From positions 51,574-115,573 of the forward strand of contig JAVCCK010000002.1 of the NCBI GenBank assembly GCA_030765525.1: a stretch of DNA of 64,000 nucleotides, in the 5' to 3' direction. The notes under the pieces are model-generated. The model saw only the letters and a program-made list of their open reading frames with translations, did not search any database and was not told where the DNA came from. A program made the translations under genes and the position numbers. The DNA is from Candidatus Lernaella stagnicola (GTDB taxonomy: Bacteria > Lernaellota > Lernaellaia > Lernaellales > Lernaellaceae). This document shows positions 8,496-17,465 of the stretch, piece by piece (the first letter of the stretch is position 1; each line of letters opens with the position of its first letter).

Positions 8496-9953
8496 TCACT
8501 TCGCGGCTGAATCCGCCGGCGAGCGCCGCAGATACTTCCACGTCAGCGCCCTTATCGTGCTGGAGAGCACGACCGACGCGAATCCCCAATAGGCGCGCAA
8601 GCGAACCGGTTGTCGAATGATTCGATACAAAACGCGGAACCAGTAGGTCGGCCGCAGATAGGTCGAGACCATGAAGGTCATGGCCGCGCGCTCCACCTCT
8701 TTGCTGGTCAGGTGATAGGTCGGCATCGGCGGCGCGAAGGGGTTGTGGTTGGTTTCCTGGAAGGTGGCCGGGTCAAAGAATCCTTCCCGGGTCACCAAGT
8801 CGGCGAAAGTAGTTTTCGGTTGCGGCCGGTAATAGATGACGATCGAAATATCGAGGTTCAACTTGCGCACGAAAGCGAAGGTTTGTTTTAACGTCTCCCG
8901 GCTTTCCCACGGGAAGCCCAGCATGAAATTGCCGGTCGTGAACACGCCGCGCTTTTGCAGGTGCTCGTTCAACATCAGGGCTTTGTCCAGACTGTAACGC
9001 TTCGGCATCTTGTCGAGAATTTCACGCGCGCCGGATTCGTAGCCCAGGTAAAGGGTATTCAGGCCGCAGTCGATCATCGCGTCGGCTAACTCGATGTCCA
9101 TGAAGTGAATGGAGGTTTGCGTCGTCCACTTCATGCCGAATTTTTCTTCGCGCATGCGGCGGTAAATCGTCATGGCGCGGTCGCGGTCGGTGTTGAGTTC
9201 TTCGTCTTGGAAGAAGAGGAAATTGACGCGGAGCTTGTTGCGCAATTCGCGGATTTCTTCGATGACGTTTTCGGGCGAACGGCCGTGCCAGACGCCGTGC
9301 CACATGACGGGGCTAGCGCAGAAACCGCAACTCATATTGCAGCCCCGCGACGTGACAACCGGCAGCGAACGGTCCTTGGCCTGATTGCTGGAAAGAAAAC
9401 CGACACGCATCATGTCCGGCCGCGAAAAACGGCGATCCGGGAAGGGCAGCGAATCCAGATCGCTGATTCTCTCGCGCTTCGGGCCTTCGCGAACCGCGCC
9501 CTCATCCAACCAAGCGGTGCCGGCGATCCCGCGCAAGTCTTCGCCTCGTCCGAGCCGGTCGACGATCTCGCGCAGCGTGTTCTCCCCTTCGCCAAGGACG
9601 GCCAGGTCGATTTCGTCGTGCTTGACGATCTCGGGAAACGGGGTCGGGTAATACCCGCCGCAAACGATCGTGGCCCCGGTTCGCGCCTTGATCGCGGTGG
9701 ATAATTCCAGCGATTTGCTGATATTCGCCGTCGTGATGGTCAGGCCGACGACCTCCGGCCGGAAACGTTCGACCCGGTCGACTACCTCGGCGTCGGCCAT
9801 CCGGTGGAGCATCTGATCGATGATTTCCACTTCGTGTCCGTCCCGCAACAGCACCGCCGACAGGTAGCCGAGGTTCACCAATTCGAGCTGAAAGACCTCG
9901 CTGTAAAGCAAGAATTCCTTGTTGGCCAACGCGTTGATCAGGACGATTTTCAT
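8496..9953 (-). CDS. B12-binding-type radical SAM protein (485 aa)
   Basis: Begins MKIVLINALANKEF and shows a cobalamin-binding-like domain (NLGYLSAVLLRDGHEVEIID, VVGLTITTAN, TIVCGGYYPTPFPEIV, VLGEGENTLREIV). The cluster motif is TSRGCNMSCGFCAS, followed by FFQDEELNTD, YLGYESGAREILDKMPKRYS and MLGFPWESRE. The C-terminus (RPTYWFRVLYRIIRQP, then WGFASVVLSSTIRAL) is again hydrophobic and basic. The gene is convergent with the preceding trio and divergent from the next radical SAM gene. It is less similar to the trio than the trio members are to each other, so it probably performs a distinct step. Confidence 0.87.
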   Translation of the reverse strand: MKIVLINALANKEFLLYSEVFQLELVNLGYLSAVLLRDGHEVEIIDQMLHRMADAEVVDRVERFRPEVVGLTITTANISKSLELSTAIKARTGATIVCGGYYPTPFPEIVKHDEIDLAVLGEGENTLREIVDRLGRGEDLRGIAGTAWLDEGAVREGPKRERISDLDSLPFPDRRFSRPDMMRVGFLSSNQAKDRSLPVVTSRGCNMSCGFCASPVMWHGVWHGRSPENVIEEIRELRNKLRVNFLFFQDEELNTDRDRAMTIYRRMREEKFGMKWTTQTSIHFMDIELADAMIDCGLNTLYLGYESGAREILDKMPKRYSLDKALMLNEHLQKRGVFTTGNFMLGFPWESRETLKQTFAFVRKLNLDISIVIYYRPQPKTTFADLVTREGFFDPATFQETNHNPFAPPMPTYHLTSKEVERAAMTFMVSTYLRPTYWFRVLYRIIRQPVRLRAYWGFASVVLSSTIRALTWKYLRRSPADSAAK

Positions 9954-10267
9954 CTTGAGTCGTACCCTTGTTCGAAGTCGTCAATCCGGTGCGGACGGGA
10001 CAAAACCCTAGCAATTCGACGTTTCGCATTTCAACCCATTTCGGCATTGAAAGCAACATTCAACTTCTTGGATTCACCGCGCGACGAGGCAAGAGACGAG
10101 GGCGACGGCGGCCGGTAAAGTTAACGACGATCTGATTTTTGCGAATCAGACGACCGCTTCGCGCCTCCCGTCCGGCTGTTTCACTTGCGGTTGCTCCGGC
10201 CCTTACCTAAGATGGACCGTCACCGGCGAATCATCCGCCGAATGAACTTCGGAAAACGATCTGCACA
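9954..10267. other. Divergent intergenic region, 314 bp
   Basis: This stretch separates two divergently oriented radical SAM genes (starts at 9953 on the minus strand and 10268 on the plus strand) and must hold both promoters. No coding frame is convincing. A short inverted repeat (CTGATT at 10132-10137 pairing with AATCAG at 10144-10149) lies mid-region and could be a regulator site or a weak hairpin. No clear -35/-10 pair, riboswitch or tRNA was recognised. Confidence 0.4.
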
Positions 10268-11734
10268 ATGAAAATAGTCCTGATCAACCCAAACAACGGC
10301 GGCCGACATCCATTGATGGAACCGATCCCGCCGTTCTCGCTGGCCGCGTTGGCCGCGATCGCCAAAGGTCGCGGACACGAGGTCGAGGTGTGGGACCAGT
10401 TCGCCACGCGCGAGGACGAGCGCTCCCTGGTAAGCCGGTTGACGGCGGCGGCGGCCGACATGGTCGGCATCACCTCCCTGACCCCCGCATACCCGACGGC
10501 CCGTCGCATTCTGAAGCAATACCGGGACGGCGGCGGCCGCGGCATGACCGTCCTCGGCGGTGTTCACCCCACGATTTTTCACCGCGAGATCCTCGCTGAA
10601 AAGGCCGCTGATGGTATCGTGCGACGCGAGGGCGAAACGCCTTTCGCCGAACTGCTCGCTGCCGTGGAAACTAAGTCGCCACTCACGAACGTCGCCGGAT
10701 TGAGTTTTCGCGACGGCGACGAAATCGTGGTGAATCCGGACCACGAACAGGTCGCCGATTTGACGAGCCTGCCCTTCCCGGCCTGGGAATGTTTGACCGA
10801 CGGGTTGGACGTTTACGCCGAGGCGCCGACGCTCGGTTTGTTCGGGCGCACGTTGCCGATTCTCGCATCGCGCGGGTGCCCCATGCGATGTACCTTTTGC
10901 GGTCAGGAGATTTTTCATAAGGGCGTGCGAACCCGGCCGGTGGAACATGTGCTGGAGGAAGTTCGGTTTCTCCAGTCAGAGTTCCGAATTCGCAATTTCG
11001 TTTTTCTCGACGCCAACTTTCCCACACGTCGCGCCGACGGCATCGCCTTCTGCAACGCCATGCGCGAGTCGGGATTGCATCGCGATTTGCATTGGTCGGC
11101 CGAGTTGGCCGTCAGCCTGGCGGACCGCGAACTGATCTTCGAAATGGCGAGCGCGGGGTGCACCAACCTGGAATTCGGTTTCGAAGTCGGCGACGCGAAA
11201 GTTTTGAAGGAAACGCGCAAGGGCACGACGCTCGAACAGGCTTACCACGTCGCGCGCTGGGCCCGCGAAGCCGGGATTCACGTCTTCGGGCTGTTCATGA
11301 TCGGTTTGCCGGGCGAGAACACGAGTCACCTGCGCCGCACGTTTCGAGTGGCGAAACGACTGGATTGCGACATGGCGAAATTCAACGTCGCCATTCCGTA
11401 CCCCGGCTGCGAATTATTCGAACGCCATCGGGAAGAACTGATGCGCGACTTCGACCCCGAAACCTATTGCGCTTGGTTTCGATCTTCGGACAAACAGCGC
11501 CGCGTCACCGTCGTGCCCGGCGGCATGAGCGCGACCACCTTGTTGTTGTGGCAACGGTTGATGATGTTCGCCTACTATTTACGGCCGCGGATGATCGCCC
11601 GGCACTTGCGCCGTCGTTCGTTGCGGATGAGTCACATGCGCACCGGTTTCGGATTCCTGCTCCGCGATCTCGCGAGCGCCGCGTGGGCTTGGTTTCGCGC
11701 AAAACTCGCATCACCGTGGAAGTCTCCGACATGA
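10268..11734 (+). CDS. B12-binding-type radical SAM protein (488 aa)
   Basis: Begins MKIVLINPNNGGRHP. The N-terminal domain has PFSLAALAAIAKGRGHEVEV, MVGITSLTPAYPTAR and MTVLGGVHPT followed by VRREGETPFAELL. The radical SAM motif is ASRGCPMRCTFCGQ, then FLDANFPTRRADG, FGFEVGDAKVLKETRKGTT and MIGLPGENTSH. The C-terminal ~90 residues again carry aromatic and basic segments (MMFAYYLRPRMIARHLRRRS). Its stop overlaps the start of the downstream flavoprotein by ATGA, so the two are translationally coupled. This is good evidence that the radical SAM reaction and the FAD-dependent reduction belong to one pathway. Confidence 0.88.
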   Translation: MKIVLINPNNGGRHPLMEPIPPFSLAALAAIAKGRGHEVEVWDQFATREDERSLVSRLTAAAADMVGITSLTPAYPTARRILKQYRDGGGRGMTVLGGVHPTIFHREILAEKAADGIVRREGETPFAELLAAVETKSPLTNVAGLSFRDGDEIVVNPDHEQVADLTSLPFPAWECLTDGLDVYAEAPTLGLFGRTLPILASRGCPMRCTFCGQEIFHKGVRTRPVEHVLEEVRFLQSEFRIRNFVFLDANFPTRRADGIAFCNAMRESGLHRDLHWSAELAVSLADRELIFEMASAGCTNLEFGFEVGDAKVLKETRKGTTLEQAYHVARWAREAGIHVFGLFMIGLPGENTSHLRRTFRVAKRLDCDMAKFNVAIPYPGCELFERHREELMRDFDPETYCAWFRSSDKQRRVTVVPGGMSATTLLLWQRLMMFAYYLRPRMIARHLRRRSLRMSHMRTGFGFLLRDLASAAWAWFRAKLASPWKSPT

Positions 11735-12897
11735 GCGTCCAAGCGAAAACCTGGGACGTGATTGTCGTGGGTGGCGGTCCCGCCGGCGCGGTGGTCGCAC
11801 GCCGGCTTGCCGAACGTGGCATCGCCGTCGCCCTCTTCGATCACAGCCATCCGCGCTTCAAACCGTGTTCCGGTTTCCTCAGCCATGACGTTGCGCCATT
11901 CGAACCGGTTGTCGCGGAATTCACCGATCGGGAGGAGTTTGTCGGTGACCGCCGTTACACGGCGCCAAACGGCAAGTCCTTCGTCGTGCCGGGCAAGCTC
12001 GCGGCAACTCAGTTTGACTTGGTGGATCGCGCGCAATTCGATTGGTTTTTGTTACAGCGGGCCATCGCCGCGGGCGCCCGGTGGGTCAAGCAGCGTGTCA
12101 AAAGCCTCCGGCGCGACGGCAAGCAGTGGATTGTCACCTCCGAAGAAGGCGAGCAGCGGGCCGACTTCCTTATCGGAGCCGACGGCGCCGGCAGCGTCGT
12201 ACGACGCGAACTTCTGGGAAAGTTCAATCCCCGCGATCTCATTGCGGGAGCGGGTCGCCGGTACCCGGATGTTCGCCCTGCCGAATTGGACACGATCTTT
12301 CTGCCCGAAGGCGGCATCGTATTTCGCTTGCCGGGCAGAGATTTCGCGCAACTCGTCCTCGCGCGCCGCGCGGATCGCGCCGTCGGGCTAACAAAGCGGT
12401 TGGCGGCCTTCGCGGCAAAGTATGCGACCGAATGGCCGTCCGATTTTGTGCCTTGGTTTGGACTGCAACCCTCGCCGAGTTCACCAGGATTCTTTGATCG
12501 CCCGGCAAGCGGACCGGGTTTCTGTTTGATCGGCGACGCCGCCGGACACACGGACGCGGCCAACGGCGAGGGAATCATCTACGCCATTCGCGGTGCCGTC
12601 GCAGCGGCGGACGCTATCGTCGAAGGCAGACCGGAGGACTACGAGAGCCGCTGGCGCGACCAATTCGGCGAGCGGCTCATCAAGGGCGCCCGGCAGGCCG
12701 ACATCGCCGCGTCCACACGTCGCCTCAACATTGCCGCGACTCTCTTGGCGCGAAGCCCCCATTTGGTGGCCGCCGTATCGCGCGGCCTGGCGGCGGACCG
12801 GTCGATGGCCGGCCTGATTCGCGCCGCGTTGCCGCACGGTCATCGCATCGCGTGGGAAATCGTGCGCGGCCCGCGACCGCCGGCCCGGAGGAACTGA
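11731..12897 (+). CDS. FAD-dependent oxidoreductase, geranylgeranyl reductase family (388 aa)
   Basis: Starts at the ATG at 11731, overlapping the previous stop by 4 bp. Near residue 10 is the FAD-binding dinucleotide fold IVVGGGPAGAVVARRLAERG, followed by the PCSG segment (FKPCSGFLSHD) typical of geranylgeranyl reductase/PHBH-like flavoproteins. The second FAD motif is LIGDAAGHTDAANGEGI near residue 265. Family members reduce isoprenoid double bonds (archaeal lipids, phytyl chains, menaquinone tails) or act as related monooxygenases. Here it lies between radical SAM genes and an epimerase, which supports an isoprenoid or other lipid-like substrate, but the substrate is inferred. Its length is normal for the family. 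Confidence 0.8.
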   Translation: MSVQAKTWDVIVVGGGPAGAVVARRLAERGIAVALFDHSHPRFKPCSGFLSHDVAPFEPVVAEFTDREEFVGDRRYTAPNGKSFVVPGKLAATQFDLVDRAQFDWFLLQRAIAAGARWVKQRVKSLRRDGKQWIVTSEEGEQRADFLIGADGAGSVVRRELLGKFNPRDLIAGAGRRYPDVRPAELDTIFLPEGGIVFRLPGRDFAQLVLARRADRAVGLTKRLAAFAAKYATEWPSDFVPWFGLQPSPSSPGFFDRPASGPGFCLIGDAAGHTDAANGEGIIYAIRGAVAAADAIVEGRPEDYESRWRDQFGERLIKGARQADIAASTRRLNIAATLLARSPHLVAAVSRGLAADRSMAGLIRAALPHGHRIAWEIVRGPRPPARRN

Positions 12898-12899
12898 GA

Positions 12900-13874
12900 A
12901 TGCGCATCCTGGTCACCGGCGGCACCGGATTCGTCGGCCGCCATCTGTTACGCGAACTGCGCGGGCGAAACCGCGACGTGCTGTTGTTCGCGCGCTCGTC
13001 GAGCGACATCACCGAGGCTCGTGAGTTGGGTTGTGAGGTGTTCGTCGGCGACCTCACCGATTTTGCCGGGGTTCGCGAAGCCGTCGCCGCCGCCGATGCG
13101 GTGATTCATGTCGGAGAAATCGGCCTTTCGCTGCCCGATGCCACCGCGCGAAACGTATCGCTCGTTCGGGAGATGCTGGCCGCCGCGCGAAGTTCGGGGT
13201 TGCGGCGTTTCGTGCTGGTAAGCAGCGTGACGACCGTCGCGCCGCCGAGCGCCTGTCCCGCCGACGAAGACACCGAGCCTCTCGCCAACCACTTGGTCGA
13301 CGACGCTTACACCCGTTACAAGCGAGGGTGCGAGCAGGCGGTATTCGAAGCGGGGCAGCCGGCGACGATCATCCGCGGCTCGACAATTTACGGACCGGGC
13401 GCGCACTATCTGGTGTGGTTTGTTCGTTGGGCCCGGCGCATGGGTCGGCTCGGCCTGCCCTTCCCCGGTCGGATCGACGTTCGCCTGCCCACCGTCCACG
13501 TTGCCGATGTCGCCCAAATCCTGGCAACCGCGGTCGATCTCGAAGGCGACGATGTGACGGTCTACAATGCCGCTGACGATTGCGGCACCACGCCCGCCGA
13601 TTTTGTCCGGCGTCTGGCCGAACTCTGCGACATGCCGATGCGCCTGCGACAGACGCCCTTGGTGTTGCAGCGCGCGGCGGCCGCCGTATTGGACGCCATG
13701 CAGACATGGCGTGCAGAGCCCCCGCTGGCGGGGGGTGTTTACGATTTCTTGACTCACGACGCCGTGTTTTCGAATCGGCGTTTGAAAACGGACTTGAATC
13801 TGCGGCTCCGATATCCGTCAATTCAAGAAGGCCTACCCGAAACCGTGGCGTGGTTGCGGGACCACATCACGTAA
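12900..13874 (+). CDS. NAD(P)-dependent epimerase/dehydratase, extended SDR (324 aa)
   Basis: The ATG at 12900 is preceded by GGAGG and lies just after the flavoprotein stop. The N-terminal MRILVTGGTGFVGRHLL is the extended SDR nucleotide-binding motif; the active site appears as SSVTT and a YTRYKRGCEQAV segment that supplies the Tyr-x-x-x-Lys pair. RGSTIYGPG and VADVAQIL are also typical. Members include sugar epimerases, 3-beta-hydroxysteroid dehydrogenases and the hopanoid-associated HpnA-like group. In this cluster it could oxidise or epimerise a hydroxyl on the product shared with the reductase. About 15 bp separates it from the next radical SAM gene, so it is part of the same operon. 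Confidence 0.8.
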   Translation: MRILVTGGTGFVGRHLLRELRGRNRDVLLFARSSSDITEARELGCEVFVGDLTDFAGVREAVAAADAVIHVGEIGLSLPDATARNVSLVREMLAAARSSGLRRFVLVSSVTTVAPPSACPADEDTEPLANHLVDDAYTRYKRGCEQAVFEAGQPATIIRGSTIYGPGAHYLVWFVRWARRMGRLGLPFPGRIDVRLPTVHVADVAQILATAVDLEGDDVTVYNAADDCGTTPADFVRRLAELCDMPMRLRQTPLVLQRAAAAVLDAMQTWRAEPPLAGGVYDFLTHDAVFSNRRLKTDLNLRLRYPSIQEGLPETVAWLRDHIT

Positions 13875-13889
13875 AGGAACGAGAGCACG

Positions 13890-15176
13890 ATGGCGGATGT
13901 GTTGCTGATCAATTTCCCCTTCCACGCCAAGGGCATGCCGCGAATCCTGCCGATTCAGTTCGCCGCGATCGGCAGTCACCTGGCGTCCCGCGGTCACCAC
14001 GTACGCGTCGTGGATCTCAATTTGGAGCGTCGCGAGGATTTGTTCGCCTTGCTGGCGCGCCGGCGCTTCGACGTCGTGGGGATCAGTTACCGCAACGTGC
14101 TCCCGATGTTTTGGCTGGAACGTTTTCGGTCGCTGCGCGAGCTTGTCGTGCAACTCAACCGGCTGGGTGTGGACCCGATAGTCGGCGGGCCCGGTTTCTC
14201 GCTGTTTCAACCGGCGATTTTCCGCTGGGTCCCCGAACTCAACGTCGGCGCCATCGGTGAAGGCGAGATCACCATGGAGCGCTTTGTGGAAGGGCACGCG
14301 CTCGCGGACATCCCCGGCCTCTGCTACCGCACGGCGAGCGGCGTGGCGTGCAACTATCCCCCGAAGTTCTTGGACGGCGAGGCGATCCCGGCCTATTGCG
14401 ACATCGAGGGCCTTCGTTTTGACGATTCGGCGTATTTAGTCGGTTTGCAGAGTTACCGCGGCTGCAATTGGCAATGCTCGTATTGTCCCAGCTCGTTTTT
14501 GCGCGGGTCGGGGCAACGGTTGCGGCCGCTCGCGCACGTCGAGCAAGACCTTCTGTTCCTGCGCGATAAAGGCGTGCGCCATTTCATCTTAATCGACGGC
14601 GTCGGCAACGACCCGCCGGAACGCAGCCGGGAATTGATGTCGCTTTTTCAGCGCCTGGATTTTCCGGCGAGTTGGGAAGGATTTCTCAAGCCGCTGCCTT
14701 CGGTCGACGAAGCCGCGGTGGATGAATATGCCCGTTCGAAAGCCGTGCGCTTTCATATCGATGTCGTCTCGGGAGTCAAAAGCATCGCGGATCGGATCGG
14801 ACACGGCGTTGAGTTCCATGAAGCTCTGCGGGTCGGGCGGTTGCTCAAGCGCCGCGACATCGAGGGGCTTTTCTATTTCGCCTATCAGCTACCGGGCGAG
14901 ACGCTGCGCGACGAATGGACGACGTTCCGCCATTTGCACGCCATCAACCGCATTGGTCAGCCGACGTACATTTATCCTTTCTTCCCCTATCCCGGCACCG
15001 CATTCGAAAAAGAATACGGCAGCATTCTCTCCAAAGGCGTCTTCTGGCATCTGCGGCGCATGGCGGGAATGATTCTTCGCCCAAGCTTTCTCTGGTTTTT
15101 AAAAAACCTATTCACGCTCTCGGAAGTGACCGGGCCCCGCCACCCTCGCATCAAGCGCGGCGACATGCCCAGCTAG
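13890..15176 (+). CDS. B12-binding-type radical SAM protein, last of the cluster (428 aa)
   Basis: Begins MADVLLINFPFHAKG after a GGAACGAGAG ribosome-binding region. It is shorter than the other members. The N-terminal domain has QFAAIGSHLASRGHHVRVVD, VVGISYRNV and PIVGGPGFSLF followed by AIGEGEITMERF. The cluster motif is SYRGCNWQCSYCPS, and later strands include LIDGVGNDPPERS, HIDVVSGVKSIADRIG and FAYQLPGETL. Before the cluster motif it lacks a clear TSRGCP-like context and has YRGCNW instead, so it is the most divergent B12-type member. It is the final gene of the 10268-15176 operon and stops with TAG. Confidence 0.85.
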   Translation: MADVLLINFPFHAKGMPRILPIQFAAIGSHLASRGHHVRVVDLNLERREDLFALLARRRFDVVGISYRNVLPMFWLERFRSLRELVVQLNRLGVDPIVGGPGFSLFQPAIFRWVPELNVGAIGEGEITMERFVEGHALADIPGLCYRTASGVACNYPPKFLDGEAIPAYCDIEGLRFDDSAYLVGLQSYRGCNWQCSYCPSSFLRGSGQRLRPLAHVEQDLLFLRDKGVRHFILIDGVGNDPPERSRELMSLFQRLDFPASWEGFLKPLPSVDEAAVDEYARSKAVRFHIDVVSGVKSIADRIGHGVEFHEALRVGRLLKRRDIEGLFYFAYQLPGETLRDEWTTFRHLHAINRIGQPTYIYPFFPYPGTAFEKEYGSILSKGVFWHLRRMAGMILRPSFLWFLKNLFTLSEVTGPRHPRIKRGDMPS

Positions 15177-15221
15177 GCGGAAATGCCGAAATCGTTTGCC
15201 CTGCGATTCGAACCGCGCACG

Positions 15222-16439
15222 TTACTGCATGAAATTCAGCACTAGATCGACCAAGCGCGCCCCGAGCAGCATCAAGTCGATCGCCGGTTCATTTGGGGGA
15301 ACCGCCGGTTCCACGAGCGTCGCGTCGGCCCAATCAGCGAAATCGTAGTCGGGATACTCCAGCATGCCGGAAAATTTGAAAATCTCGATCCGCCGAATGC
15401 GCGCCGCCTTGGCCGCGGCGATATCCGCCTCGAGTTGTTCGGGCGTATCGTATCCGTTGTTGCCGCTGGTTCGCACGAGGCCAATATCCACCACGGCGGC
15501 GTCGCCGAAATACTCGCGGGCCTTGCTCGCGTACGCGTATACGAAGTACGGCGACGCTTCAAAGGTCCCCAGGTAATGCGCGTATTCGGTTGAATAGGCA
15601 CACGGGGCGACACGATCCCAATCGATGCCGGACATGGGCGAGTTGCAGACGTCCTGGATGTCCGTGTCCCCGTCGGCAAGGTCATCCATGTGGAACGGGA
15701 AGGTCGTGATCTGAACCTCGTACCCACGGCCCTGAAAATCCTCGACAATCGTCTGGAATTTCTCCACCGATGTCGCAAACCGCTCGCGGTCCAGAAGTTC
15801 CAGGAAGATTTCCACCAGCAGCGCGAAGTCTCCGTTGGCCCAGGCTTCCTGAATTTCGGCGTCGTGCGGCGGGCCGAGTTCCATGTTGACCGACACCGTG
15901 TCGATGGCGGTGGTGATGGTTTCCGTCCAGTCCAGGATGGCGTTTGCATCCACCTCAAAGAGGTCGACGGTATCTTCGTTAGCGAACGACCCCGAAGAAG
16001 GAGCCGGGCAAAGCGTGACGGGAACTCCCAAGTTTTCGGCCTCGGTCAGCGTGTCGATGTACGCCTGCGAACCGATGTTGCTGGGGTGTATCCCGAGATA
16101 GAGGCGAAAACCGCGTGCCGCGAATTCCGGCAAATACGACAAAACCGCGGAAGGTGAGTAGGTCTTGATGCTGAATTCGTGCGTCATGACGGAATCGTCG
16201 TCATCATCGTTGTCATCGTTGTCGTCATCATCATCGTCGTCGTCGTCATCATCGTCGTCGTCATCATCGTCGTTGTCGTCATCGTCATCGTTATCGTCGT
16301 CATCGTCAGCCACGTCGTCATCATCGTCGCCGACGTCATCGTTGTCGTTGTCGTCGTCATCGTCGCCACACGCCGTGACAAACGAGATGAAAAACAAAAG
16401 CGCCGCCAAAATGATCGCGATCCGAATGCCGTACTTCAT
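15222..16439 (-). CDS. Poly-Asp lipoprotein with probable TIM-barrel domain (405 aa)
   Basis: The start at 16439 is favoured over the ATG at 16469 because AAGGAGG lies 5 bp upstream and the signal peptide then starts MKYGIRIAIIL. A lipobox (FVTAC) is followed by GDDDDDNDN and roughly 60 residues of almost pure Asp/Asn. The C-terminal ~300 residues resemble an alternating beta/alpha barrel (GFRLYLGIHPSN, VPVTLCPAPSSG, VSVNMELGP, YEVQITTFPFHMDDL, VVDIGLVRTSG, RIEIFKFSGM), like glycosidase or deacetylase barrels, but no family was identified. It lies directly downstream of the GntR-type gene, with which the longer frame overlaps by ATGA, so the regulator and lipoprotein are probably co-expressed. 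Confidence 0.75.
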   Translation of the reverse strand: MKYGIRIAIILAALLFFISFVTACGDDDDDNDNDDVGDDDDDVADDDDDNDDDDDNDDDDDDDDDDDDDDDDDNDDNDDDDDSVMTHEFSIKTYSPSAVLSYLPEFAARGFRLYLGIHPSNIGSQAYIDTLTEAENLGVPVTLCPAPSSGSFANEDTVDLFEVDANAILDWTETITTAIDTVSVNMELGPPHDAEIQEAWANGDFALLVEIFLELLDRERFATSVEKFQTIVEDFQGRGYEVQITTFPFHMDDLADGDTDIQDVCNSPMSGIDWDRVAPCAYSTEYAHYLGTFEASPYFVYAYASKAREYFGDAAVVDIGLVRTSGNNGYDTPEQLEADIAAAKAARIRRIEIFKFSGMLEYPDYDFADWADATLVEPAVPPNEPAIDLMLLGARLVDLVLNFMQ

Positions 16440-16465
16440 CCTTCCCTCCTTCGGGTCGTTACTCA

Positions 16466-17242
16466 TCATTCCATCTCTTCTAAAAAGGCGAAAAGACGCG
16501 CGTCGTCCACTTTCGCCTGTATCTCGAGCAACTCGTGCGCCCTTTTCTCGTCCCGCTGACGGAGCGATTCAATCAGCCCGCGGTAAAGGTCCAGCGCGGC
16601 GTCCATATCCCCGCCCACCCGGAAATAAAGGCCGATGATTTTGGCCATGACATCGCGGACGGTGTTTAGCGAAAAGGCGAATATCTGGTTGCGGGTGGCC
16701 CGGGCCAACTCGCGATAAAACGCGAAGTCCGGCTGTCCGCTGTAACGGTCCTCCACCGTCGCCCCTTCGATATCGCCTACCGTTCGCTCCAAATCGCCCA
16801 GGGACTCCTCGTCGATTCGCTCGACGGCTGCCGAGAGAAGCATCTTCGCAAACCGGATTCGCATGTCGGCTAGGTCCGCGATCATCTTGCGGTCGAGGTG
16901 TATTCCGTGTTCAACGAGGAACAACACGAACTCCAAGCCTCCATGGCTGTTGTAATCCTGAACGTAGAAGCCGCCCCCCTGGCGGACCCGCACCAACCCC
17001 ATGGCCTCCATCCGGCGTAGGGCTTCCCGCAGGCTGGCGCGGTTGACGTCGAATTGCATGGCCAACTCGCGTTCGGGCGGGAATTTGTCGCCCGGCTCCA
17101 GTTCACCGTCTAGAATCAAGTGCACCAATTGAACGAGGATCGTGTCGGAAATTCGCCCGCGTTTGATCGGCCCCAGGGAGTCCCACATTTTTTCTTTGCC
17201 GTTCGGAACCGGGTCTGCCTGTTTCCTCGCTGCCTTGGCCAT
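16466..17242 (-). CDS. GntR/FadR-family transcriptional regulator (258 aa)
   Basis: The ATG at 17242 has AAGGAG eight bases upstream; a GTG at 17251 is an alternative. Residues ~30-95 form the GntR winged helix-turn-helix ([19 protein letters not shown], then [18 protein letters not shown], then GGGFYVQD). Residues ~110-250 form an all-helical FCD-like ligand domain with MRIRFAK and [14 protein letters not shown], typical of FadR-subfamily effector sites. Length is normal for FadR regulators. A perfect TTGGT-N3-ACCAA palindrome about 40 bp upstream of the start is a fitting autoregulatory operator. The downstream lipoprotein is its likely co-transcribed target; the effector is unknown. Confidence 0.88.
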   Translation of the reverse strand: MAKAARKQADPVPNGKEKMWDSLGPIKRGRISDTILVQLVHLILDGELEPGDKFPPERELAMQFDVNRASLREALRRMEAMGLVRVRQGGGFYVQDYNSHGGLEFVLFLVEHGIHLDRKMIADLADMRIRFAKMLLSAAVERIDEESLGDLERTVGDIEGATVEDRYSGQPDFAFYRELARATRNQIFAFSLNTVRDVMAKIIGLYFRVGGDMDAALDLYRGLIESLRQRDEKRAHELLEIQAKVDDARLFAFLEEME

Positions 17243-17281
17243 TCTCGACACTCCTTCCGTACTTTCAAAGGCGATTGGTAT

Positions 17282-17296
17282 ATTGGTTCGACCAAT
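17282..17296. promoter_or_regulatory. Candidate GntR/FadR operator palindrome
   Basis: ATTGGT-TCG-ACCAAT is a perfect 6-bp inverted repeat with a 3-bp centre, matching the known FadR-subfamily operator form TGGT-N(0-3)-ACCA. It lies in the promoter region directly upstream of the GntR-type gene (start 17242), so autoregulation is inferred. Confidence 0.6.
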
Positions 17297-17409
17297 TTCC
17301 GATATCCTATAACCGGGCTGTCGGCCGTGTCAACTCGGGGAAATGTCCACCTGATCGGCGCATTGGCCATTACGGTTCACGCGTGCCTTATCGGTGGCGA
17401 CGGCGGAGG

Positions 17410-17440
17410 AAAAAAAGGGCCGCTCCCAAAAAGAGCGGCC
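17410..17440 (-). terminator. Rho-independent terminator of the 17466-20669 lipoprotein gene
   Basis: On the minus strand an 8-bp GC stem (GGCCGCTC with GAGCGGCC) encloses a 7-base loop and is followed by a run of T residues. It lies 26 bp after the stop codon of the large lipoprotein gene. Confidence 0.8.
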
Positions 17441-17465
17441 TAACGAAACGAGACAGAGAGCTTTT

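Noticed and set aside
4074..12897. A bacteriochlorophyll cluster (BchE-like radical SAM plus BchP-like reductase)
   Set aside because: Only superfamily-level resemblance; no chelatase, reductase or reaction-centre genes are present.
16165..16638. Poly-Ser and poly-Val/Ile frames opposite the Asp tracts (also at 20009, 40549, 45236, 46564)
   Set aside because: They are the complements of GAC/GAT repeats that encode the lipoprotein linkers.
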